Of a stretch of 64,000 nucleotides of DNA, positions 55,342 to 64,000 are shown in pieces; positions within the stretch are counted from its first letter, which is position 1, and each line of letters opens with the position of its first letter. The DNA is from Bromus sterilis. Taxonomy: Eukaryota; Streptophyta; Magnoliopsida; Poales; Poaceae. A program made the translations under genes and the position numbers. The stretch is taken from contig OX465600.1 in NCBI GenBank assembly GCA_950022295.1, positions 6,572,001-6,636,000 of the forward strand, given 5' to 3'. The notes beneath the pieces were generated by a model that did not search any database, had not been told where the DNA came from, and was given only the letters and a program-made list of their open reading frames with translations.

Positions 55342-58300
55342 TGTGACGCCCCCAAAATCAATCCGTGTACAGTAATCATACACGCAGGGTACACGGCTGA
55401 GATTAGGGTGCCACGGTGAAAATATCACAGCACAACACTAAACACAAAAGAATAATCCAATATGTTACAATAAAGGGGGGTCACGCGGACCCGAATACAT
55501 AAGTTATTCAAGCCATAATATCTGAGTACAGACATAGTTAGTCAAGTTATGCCTTAAGAAGGCTATCACAAATAACATCAGAGATACAGATCGAAAAGGC
55601 AAGGCCTCATGCCTGGGAGCCTCCGAAACTACTCCTGGTCCTGGTCAGCGGGGGTCTCGACGTAGTAGTATCCGCCTCCGGGGTACTCCTGCTCCTGGGC
55701 TCCAACGTCGACTGCAGCGGCCGATTAGACAAAACATAAAAGGGGAAATAAAGCAAAGGTGAGTATCTAGTATACCCGCGAGTCTTACGTCCGCCACTAA
55801 GCATTATGCATTGTATCAACGGAAAGAAGAGGCTGTTTATAGTGGACTGCGAGATAATAATCAGAATAAGGGTAAGAAGCTAGGCCTATCGAAGACTAGC
55901 ATCTTCCGACGTTGTCTTGCAGCATGAGAAGAGAAACAACCATCGGTTCATATAAAGCAATAAAGTAACAATGAAGCAGAAGTTGCTGCAACATTGTATA
56001 ATAGTAAGTTGTAATGATTGATAATAATAATGCCTCCGAGTTCCCCTCCTCGACTCCCTGCGAGGAAGAAGACCCGGAACCATACAGTTTAATAGTAATA
56101 GTTTCTAGTGGTAAGATCCAGCTTCAGCATAAAGCGTCCTGTTACCGTGGACACGGCTATTCGAATAGATTAAACTCCCTGCAGGGGTGCACTACTGTTC
56201 AGCCTGCACGCTCGGATCTCCAGGGTGGCGTGAACCTTGTTAGGGAACGCCCCACCGAGGCTATCCGACACGACGCAGCCCATCCTAGGCTCAACAGAGA
56301 GGCCATCCGCCGGACTATATCCTATGCGCCAAGGGGTCTAGGTCCCTCACCCTTGCACGCTCCTGCACGGTACAAGACTGGCCGATGAAGCAAAAGCAAA
56401 TCCAAACACACCTACTGCAGCAAATATGACAAGACCGCTTCCCGGCTATCAGCCCGTGGTACTGCTGACGTCTGAAGAGCTTTCGGACGAACTACGACGC
56501 GGAGGGCCCACACCGTAATCCCACGTGTAGGTAGTGCGTACAGACCAACGGGTCTCTCAAGTCATCCGCCGAACCATTTAGCATTTTAATATTATCTCGC
56601 AGACAACCGTTATCGCTGTCTGACTAACAACACAACGGACAACGAACAGCAACAAGGCCCACAGGTAACGTCGGGGCCTACCCTGTCGTCCCGTCAAAGC
56701 GCGCGGTTACCGACAAGGTGAACCGTCTCCTAACCTTGTCTCGCGGGTGCTCTTGGTAGAGCTCGACTTTTGCGTGGTTTGGTAACTCTCGCGAGATACG
56801 AGCAGGGGCCAAGCACGCCAGTAACGTCAGTCGTACCCTCCCTGTCGTTCCCGACACAATACCGCTCGCGGGCACCGTTGGGTCGCCCGACTTCTTACCT
56901 TAAGGACAACCGTTGTTCAGGACCCTATGGCGGCAAGACAAAGTCAGCCTCGAGTGGAGTACAAGGATTACTCGTTGATAGCTCACACTTGAGGTGACTA
57001 GGCATAACCCAGATAGGGGCCTTTGGCGGTGTCTGCTTTGTTCCGTACCTGTGCAGTTGTATATATTGTATCCGTGTTCACCCCCCTGAGTGAATCACGG
57101 CCCGCTATCTAGTCCTAGCTAACAATGCGCAGGCTTCACTGCTGAATAATGCATAAATATAATAGGCAGCATAGGATAAGAAAGGTACATCAAGGGGCGA
57201 CAAAATCAGGCTAAGCAATTGAGTAGGATTGTAATCGTAGCAGCAGTAGTAACAATGCCTAGTGGAAGAAAGTACGGAAAGGTAGGCGATATCTGGGGAA
57301 GAGAATGGCTCTGCTTGCCTGGAAGCTCGACGGTAGCAGTAGGGTCGTCGATGAAGTAGTCGTACCCGGCAGCAGTGTAGTCGGCGGTAGCAGCGGGGTC
57401 TACCGGAGAATAAAGGGGGGAGAAACAGTAAATACAAAGCAAGCAATTCAAACATATTAATGACATGACAATTGTAAAGTTAACGGTGTTCTAACGCAGT
57501 GCAAAGTACGTTGCTCGGAGCTGGAATTCATCCGGGGATGAACTGCCAGCTCCGGGTGATTACCGGACAGGGTGTCCGGAGGGGGGAGGGTTCATGCCGG
57601 GGGTGTCGTGGACATCCGACAAAGATAACGGGGGTGTATACGTATTAGTTGAACCATTCCGGACAACTTTCGTGTTCGAAATAAATTCATCCGGATACTT
57701 TATCAGTACCGGACAAATCATCGGACAGACGGCCCGGAGGGGGGGAATGTCGATGATCGGTGTGTTAGGGGGGTGTGGTGAGGGTATGTATAGCGTATTC
57801 TTATTCGTTGTATTTTTCTGATCAATTTTCATGTATAAAGTTTTTCGATCCGAGTTACGGTTTAAAAGATATTCAAAATCAAAGTTTAAATCATTTTTAA
57901 AAGAATTTCTGGAATTATTCTTATTAATAAAACAGTAACATTATCCACAACAGGGTTGACCAGGTCAAACTGACATGTGGGGCCTATTGACCAGTGGGTC
58001 CCACATGTCATACACAGTATTTAATAAAAATGTTTTATTTATATCTAATATTTCAGAGGGGCCACATGTCATACTCTGATTTTATTAATTGCATTTTAAT
58101 TAAACAATTTTATTTATCTAATAGCCAGGGCCCACCTGTCAGTGTAACAAAGGGGGATTAAACTTAACTCTTTTAACAGGGGGGTTTAACACTAACCAAT
58201 AGGGCGGGCCCCATTGTCAGTGGGGTTAGCCTAATGGGGATTAGCCCCACGGTTAGGCCAACCCGTGCGTGTCCACGCCGGCGGCGGCCGAGGCACGACG

Positions 58301-58918
58301 ACGCCAGGCCGGGGAGGTACTCCGGCGACCAAACGGGGGAAAGAGGCGGGGAATCAAACGGGGCCAACGCCCTGCATCTACTCCTACACAAAGGGGAGGC
58401 CAGGGACGACCATACGGCGACTACGGCGAGCCACTGCGGAGCCCGGAGCATGGGCTAGGTGGGGCGGCGACTACGGGGCACCGATTCGAGCGCTGGAAGA
58501 GGGAAATGGGAGCTGGGCTCACCGTGGTTACAGGGGAGGGGTCAGTGGGCTCGGGGAGTGATTGAAGCGGCCGGAATCGCGCGGCAAAGCTCGCCGGCCG
58601 GCGGCGAATCCAATGGAGATGGCGGGTTCTTGAGGGCGTCCGAGCCCGATTGCTTGCGGGAGATGGCGAAGACGACGACTGTGCACCAGCAGGACAGTAC
58701 GGCGAGGCAGGTGGAGCGATGTGTCCGCGCAAGCTCACGGGCTGGCGTCCATGGCGGCTACGGGCGCGAGGAAGAAGACGGAATCGAGCGCAGGGGGAGG
58801 AAAGGGGAGGGGGCTAGGGTTCCAGGGGTTAGGGCACGGCGCCGTGGTGCCTTATCCCGCCGCCGGCTCGCCTGATGACTGCCACGGCGTGTCCTCGCCG
58901 CGGCCAGCCGGGGGATGC
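55342..58918 (-). repeat. 5' LTR, truncated (about 3577 of 4241 bp)
   Basis: Matches 45,978-49,568. Similarity stops abruptly after GGGGGATGC, so about 650 bp of the outer (U3 promoter) end are missing. The DNA that follows belongs to the decayed FAR1-like gene region, which suggests a deletion or illegitimate recombination junction. Confidence 0.9.
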
Positions 58919-59139
58919 CCGAAACTGTCCCCATCGACTATGTTGAACAACAAATTATTTTTAGGCAGAGGGCTAACACACGTATTATAATCATCTAGGT
59001 TCAACAAATTCCAATTTTACAGGTAGAACACAACTTAGGATCTGGCTAACAAAGTGGTACAATCGACAAATTTCAGCAGTCGCGTCAATTATTTCAGTCT
59101 GAGCTCAGCTGCCCTGCGATAGTTGTTTAGGAGATTTCT

Positions 59140-59750
59140 TCAACGCCACAATTTTGCATCTTGTTGGCTTCCGAGGCTGCTACGGTACATTGCCGAGATC
59201 AGGGCAAGTTGTTCGCTTGTGACCTTGCCGCCGTCATATGCTGCAGAATCTTGTTTGTTTTCGCATGGTGCCTTCTCTCTACTTGTCGTAGGCCTCCACA
59301 TCTCCTTCCGCTTAGCTGGAGGTAATAACCTTGAAAGCATGTTCCCCGACTCGTTGGATGAATTGTTGTCATCATTGGCCATAACACCATGTGTTCCAAC
59401 TCCTGCAGCCACCACAGCGTCTTCCGACTGAACCTAATTCAAAATATCTCCATTATCAGCTAGCTTATCTTCTAGTCCTAACCCATTTCGCATCTGTGTA
59501 AATTGCTTCATTTCAACAACACATTTCTCTAACAACGAGTAGATGCTTGTATGCTTCCACACTACTGCCCCCCATGCGTACAAGCTCCATTGCTTGCATA
59601 TACATATTGAAATGCTTGTAACTAAATGGGTTTTGTTGAGTATGGTCCCTTTTGTACTGCATCAGGTGAGGTGGGAGGATATCCCGTGCATCTCTGGTCC
59701 ATCTTTTAAGTATGTGCTTCTTTGGGATTTCTGTAATATGTATAAAGTCT
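59140..59750 (-). pseudogene. FAR1/FHY3-related gene, C-terminal part, decayed
   Basis: On -, after an acceptor ATGCAG (59,751), the frame reads VLDFIHITEIPKKHILKRWT and RDARDILPPHLMQYKRD, then NPFSYKHFNMYMQAMELVRM. That is the conserved stretch just after the SWIM finger of FAR1-related sequence proteins (domesticated MULE transposases). Near 59,525 a frameshift leads from SVEAYKHL into LLEKCVVEMKQFTQMRNG. A stop follows (DILN*VQSED) near 59,432. The rest runs to 59,140 (..DDNNSSNESGN..). The DDE core and SWIM region are missing. Confidence 0.8.
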
Positions 59751-59761
59751 AGAACCTGCAT

Positions 59762-60975
59762 GGAATCAGTTAGCCATCATCAAATGATTCATGTGTGATC
59801 TTCAACAATTTGACAGAAATTCTAATTGCATGAATTAACAGATGGGGACTACCTCTAGTTAACATCAACACAATATTGAGTGGGTCATCAAAAAAATTGT
59901 GAAAGATCGTCAGAAAATGGACTGCACAGCCACATACTATCTCTTGCATGCATTTTGTCTGATTTACATTCAGCCTGCTTTTCCCATATATATCTGATGC
60001 TCAATCCTTTTCTCGATCCCATGGATAAAAATTATAAAAATCATAGGTTGCTCCAAGTTTTTCAAAGCTCGTTCCCATCTTTGGCATGATGACAATGTCA
60101 CCAGTCTGCTCCACAAATTGAAGGTTTTTTCCACTGTTGAAATCCTAGCATGGTATGGTGCTCTGCCTAATGCAGCAGCCCCAACCCGCACTCTGCGGAT
60201 CCAGGAAAATAAGTCCACGTAGTTAGTCCCATTTTAGAGTAAAATCTAGTTCACTTGTAACGCTCACATCCAGAGATACAACACATGAACGACAACAAAA
60301 CATAATTACATCTACTTCCCATGATAAGCTAAATAATCTCATATATTCAGTAGTCATGACAATATTTAGTGATGAACATGTACTAAATTGTTTGTACGAA
60401 ATGCTTCATGGTCTGATATATTCAGAAGTCAGGAAAAGTCCTATCAAGACAAAATTCATTTTTGCCGAGGATCAATTTGAGCATACATTTTTCCCCGTGG
60501 AACATTAACAATCCAACACCAAGTTGTTTTTCTAAACATGTAATGTTTGCAGCATAAACAAACCAATCTAGTACTCGCTCTGTTTTTATTAGTCCGCATA
60601 TTAGGTTTGTCTGAACTCAAACTTTGTATGCTTTCAATTGGTTTGTCGAAAAAAAATATTAACATATACATCACCAAATCAATACCATTAGATTCAACAT
60701 TGCATATATTATCACATTATATAAATTTGTTAGTGTAAATGTTCATATTGTTTTCTACAAATTTAGTCAAACTTTATAAAGTTCGATTTCAATCAAAGCT
60801 AATATGCAGAGTCAATAAAAATGGACAAATTCAATCAAAACTAAATTCTTTTTACACTAGTTCAATTCAGGCATACGGTTTATCCTGTATAGGCTTGACA
60901 GTCGAGTCAAAGTTACTACCATTTCTATGTACTACGTACAATTATTCCCCAAATCACATTCATTCAACTCAGTGC
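59762..60975. other. Intron-like DNA of the FAR1-like relic
   Basis: AT-rich, no exon recognised. Contains a degenerate Stowaway MITE at about 60,574-60,826. Confidence 0.4.
60574..60826. mobile_element. Degenerate Stowaway-like MITE
   Basis: CTCGCTCTGTTTTTATTAGT with CCGCATATTAG, and inverted CTAATATGCAGAGTCAATAA. TA precedes the left end. The right terminus is eroded. Confidence 0.6.
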
Positions 60976-60999
60976 TTAAACAGAAAAATTTACGTAGTT

Positions 61000-61173
61000 T
61001 AATCCAACTGTTAGTACTCCAGGAGTTTCCGAGTCAACCTGTTCCATGGAGTTCTCTGAACCCTGAGGCTTGTTTGCACTGCCAGCTTCTGGAGGAGCTT
61101 CAGTAGGACAAATATGGGCGTGTGCACTTGACGTCGTTGTGGCGGGCAGCTGAACCATCGGCGACGTCCTCAC
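61000..61173 (-). pseudogene. Candidate 5' coding exon of the FAR1-like relic
   Basis: On -, an open frame reads ..APPEAGSANKPQGSENSMEQ and VDSETPGVLTVGLNY and meets a good donor (CTAC/GTAAAT). The placement upstream of the FAR1-like exon suits a first coding exon, but no domain is recognised and the link is inference. Confidence 0.3.
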
Positions 61174-61317
61174 AAGGTACTGAAGTGAGGAGGTTGTTCT
61201 CGTTGATCTCCCCTAGCAGAGTTCTGCTATTTCCCCAATTGTTGGTAGACTAATTAGACCTATTGGGAATAATAAACCTAGAAAGTGGCGAACAAGCAAC
61301 AACGGCGAGCAGATCCG

Positions 61318-61487
61318 TACCTATTTATCGGCTGCATCAAGAACTCCATACTCGCCGGATCGGGCAGTTGCCTTGTCGCAGCACTCATCTCCACCGCTTC
61401 GCCTGTCTCAAGAATACAAGATCCAAGGTCGGGAGGTAGGAGATAGCTCCTACTGCCGATCCACACCCGCATTAACTGCACCCACAA
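61318..61487 (-). other. Possible upstream exon
   Basis: On -, an ATG frame ends at a donor-like AATAG/GTACGG (about 61,319). Could be a leader exon of the same relic. Weak. Confidence 0.25.
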
Positions 61488-61784
61488 CCGCCTTCACCTT
61501 TAAACACTAATCCTGATCAACGGATCAGAACGGAGACGTCGATTCTGAGCTACGGATCACCTCCTTGCCGCTGACGGAAGACATCCTCCGTCTCTGTCAT
61601 GGCCCACCTTGTAGAGTTGCGTTTATACGTATTTTCATGCTTTTCCCATTAAACCATCTCACGTATTTCTACTATATTCTTGACCCACCACGACCTTTCA
61701 TCTGTCGTGGACCAATCGAAAGTCCGAGCTCACATGCGCTCGAGCGTGAATGCTACTCCCTTTGGGACGCGTAGGTCCTAGGGG

Positions 61785-62905
61785 GATTGTGTGTGGACAT
61801 CGCCCATAATCTTCTGGAATGCAGGCCGGGATTCGATTTTCAGAACGAGTCTTGCAGAAGCAAAATTGGGCAGCGGAAGCTGTCCCTTGTGACAAACCAA
61901 CATTGTTTAGTCGTCCGACCGTAAATGTTTCTCCGTTCTCAGCAAATGGATTTGTGATGCGAACGTTAGGTACCGTCTGAACACGACTGTACGTCCGGAA
62001 GAGGGTTCATAGAGGAGGTTCTTGTCTGAACATAGGAGCTCAGCCTCGCCAAGTAGCTAGCATTTCCACGCCACGTCTGACTATCGTCAAGGCTCAAGAT
62101 CCTTGCCCAGTACCGTAAAACAGCTGCAACTTGCCTTGAGGATTCGCTTTCTCCCCCAAAGGCAACTCATGTGACAACCATATCTGCGTGCTTTTCCTCG
62201 AGCTACTCTTCCTCCTCTACTGGGACAGGGAGATATATACGATCTGCATCCAAGTTGCAGCATCAGAATAATCGCTCGCTCGTCGGGGAAAGAGCATCAG
62301 AACGGACCAGGGACAGGAAGTAGTATATTGTTATCGAGGCAACATGCATGACACACTTTCTTGATCTGCAACGAATCAACGGAAAAGCAAGCGCAGAAAG
62401 AAAATAAAGCGCTTTGGCACATACGAGTATGAAATCCTCTTCTCCTCGTTTGGCTCGAGGATCCCATATATCTCCGGCGGCACGAGCAAGGCGATGATGA
62501 CTGAGACCAACTCGAAGACGAACCCACCTGAGCTGCAGATGATACGCTGAGCTGTGAATGGATCAATGGACCCAGTTGCTGCGGGAGGCCACAGAGATTC
62601 CTCCCTTTCCTGAAGCAGTATACATACATACATACATACATACAGTACGTAACTGGAGGCTGGAATCAGTAGCCTGTCAACAACTCTGCACTAGTTTAGT
62701 GCGACTAAACGGGATCTGTATCCGAATTAATCAAGAGATAACAGAGCGATTGATGATACAGGCAGGCAGTGTCAACGGGCAAAGGTGGAGGGCGAAAATT
62801 ATACAAGTAAACTACACTACAATTTGTAGCAGCACTCACGCCGGCCGGCGCACCTGGAACAACTCTTTTAAACTCGGACGGTCGATCGGTGAGATAGTGT
62901 AGCTT
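61785..62905. repeat. Block D, copy 4
   Basis: Shares CATAATCTTC..GCAGGC, CCTTGCCCAGTACCGTAAA, CAGCTGCAACTTG, GGACCAGGGACAGGAAGTA, CGTTTGGCTCGAGGATC and GGCACGAGCAAGGCGATG with D1/D2, and AACTCGGACGGTCGATCGGT with D2. On -, a frame around SVIIALLVPPEIYGILEPNE parallels the one in D1. A CATA run is at 62,622-62,643. Confidence 0.75.
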
Positions 62906-63307
62906 TAAAAAAATACTGCTGTCAGCTAAATGTTCCTCCCCTGTAGTGCTTCTGCGCTTGTCATGCGAGAGATACTCCTCTTCCTTGTTTAATCCAAGTC
63001 AACTGCTGAAATAGTCAGTGGAGAAAAATACTGGAATGTGATGTTTATGGCTACTATTCAGAGCACAGCAACTGTAGTGTTCGAATTTAGCATATCTTTG
63101 ATGATATCTTTTGCGGGGATTCGACAACATCATTTGTGCATGAATGGTTTATGTGGTTTAATTTGGTTCTTCACTCTGTGAAGCAAGTTCCATTATGTAC
63201 TACAAGAATAACCTTGAATGTTTGTCGACGAAGTTCTTGCGACAACAAAGCAATGTCAAAATCCAGGCACCATTGTTCGTTGGTTATCTTATTTTACACG
63301 TGATTTT

Positions 63308-63351
<44 letters not shown>

Positions 63352-63759
63352 TCAGGATATTCATGCCCAAAGCTCAAAACACACGTCTCATTTGTTCTAG
63401 ACTTTCCTCACTAATTTAACGCTCACACATTTTTTCTTCTAAAATAATTACTAATGTGATTTGCAATGCTCAATATGCACTGACCTCAAAAGACAATTAC
63501 CTCTCTTCCTTGTTTGAGACCTTTTCGGACTTCTAATTTTCTAAGTTTTTTCATTCTAAAATATTGCTATTCATTTCACTTTATGAATTTTATGTTGGTT
63601 CAACTCTATGGAAGTACCTTCACGAAGTCCATTTGTGTTTGTAGATGCCGTGTAGCAATTCTTACATGTCTTTATAATGCAGTCTTTTGATATTTGGTTG
63701 TATTTTAGCTATATAAGCTTACATGCAACACATGTATAGCTTACTAGTAACTATAAAAC
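62906..63759. other. Non-coding spacer with CA microsatellite
   Basis: A (CA)n run of about 40 bp lies at 63,310-63,349. 62,940-63,100 still resembles 39,480-39,620 (AACTGCTGAAATAGTCAGT). No gene. Confidence 0.5.
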
Positions 63760-64000
63760 GGGATGTAAACGCCAGGAAAGGGATTGCCCCTTGCATTGGC
63801 AGCTATGCCTGGTACTGCCTCTGCTCACCTGCATGGGACGGATGGATGAGGGTATGCGGATCTTCGGGAAACGCAGGCTGGGATTCGTTTTTGACAGCGG
63901 CAGGTGAGGAACAAACGAGTCCAGTGCAGCTCCAGCCTCGTCGCCGGCAGAAACAAAGAAACGGGAACGCCTGCCTGCCGGCTCCTATTTCACACGACGC
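63760..64000. repeat. Block D, copy 5, cut by the window end
   Basis: Shares ACGCCAGG.AA.GGGAT, TTTTTGACAGCGGCAGGTGA and GTCCAGTGCAGCTCCAGCC with 37,850-38,060. Continues past the window. Confidence 0.65.

Larger units (their letters stand above)
45978..58918 (-). mobile_element. Ty3/gypsy chromovirus-type LTR retrotransposon, 5' LTR truncated
   Basis: On -, the order is 5' LTR (58,918-55,342, truncated), primer site (55,338-55,326), gag, protease, RT, RNase H, integrase, chromodomain, polypurine tract (about 50,232-50,219), then 3' LTR (50,218-45,978). The C-terminal chromodomain and very long LTRs point to the Tekay/Del branch. Gag has two stops and the protease motif is altered, so this copy is unlikely to be autonomous. 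No target-site duplication can be checked, as the right end is lost. Confidence 0.95.

Noticed and set aside
45978..58918. Target-site duplication for the gypsy element
   Set aside because: The right terminus is truncated, so the bases flanking the left LTR cannot be compared with a true right flank.
60976..61487. Intact FAR1-like gene spanning 59.1-61.5 kb
   Set aside because: The DNA-binding, DDE and SWIM parts are missing, and the recognised part has a frameshift and a stop.

Overview
The window looks like gene-poor, repeat-rich nuclear DNA of a grass, most probably a Triticeae species (wheat, Aegilops or barley type). The support is a cereal-style type-A response regulator gene with a spliced intron, many TA-flanked Stowaway MITEs, a chromovirus-type Ty3/gypsy element with an initiator-Met tRNA primer site, and two large Mutator-like elements (MULEs). 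The species call is inference. I found no rRNA, tRNA, bacterial operon or CRISPR array.

Layout. 1-1.1 kb is one copy of a local duplication (block A). It is interrupted at 1104-10357 by MULE-1, a 9.25 kb element with about 280 bp terminal inverted repeats (TIRs). MULE-1 carries an intact 7-exon plant mobile domain (PMD) gene on +, and on - an intact 950-aa MuDR transposase, a 2-exon GRF-type zinc-finger gene and a frameshifted small ORF. An array of seven palindromes separates the PMD gene from the - strand genes. 10.4-15 kb holds a Stowaway MITE and a 1.17 kb tandem repeat (about 2.3 copies). 15-25 kb holds further copies of blocks A and B, a Helitron 3' end, a truncated Harbinger-like piece and a decayed LINE fragment. 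26.1-26.9 kb is the only clear host gene, a two-exon type-A cytokinin response regulator on -. From 27.5 to 43.7 kb come blocks C and D, in several decayed copies. One C copy is interrupted by MULE-2 (about 31.76-36.36 kb), which carries an intact 8-exon PMD gene and no transposase. Another C copy is interrupted by a poly-A-tailed insertion (about 43.7-45.25 kb).

45,978-58,918 is a Ty3/gypsy chromovirus on - with 4.24 kb LTRs. Its 5' LTR is truncated, gag has two in-frame stops and the protease active-site glycine is replaced. At the broken LTR edge begins a decayed FAR1/FHY3-like gene (59.1 to perhaps 61.5 kb). Two more block D copies run to the window end.

How the parts relate. The two MULEs have different TIR sequences but the same plan: TIR and subterminal GC palindromes, then a rightward PMD gene, then a second set of the same element-specific palindromes just past the PMD stop codon, then a far TIR. 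MULE-1 keeps a leftward transposase and zinc-finger gene behind the far TIR; MULE-2 has lost that half. Because both MULEs and the poly-A insertion landed inside locally duplicated blocks, sister copies in the window act as empty sites that bound the insertions. The PMD-MULE plan with matched palindromes is the best candidate here for an under-described system.
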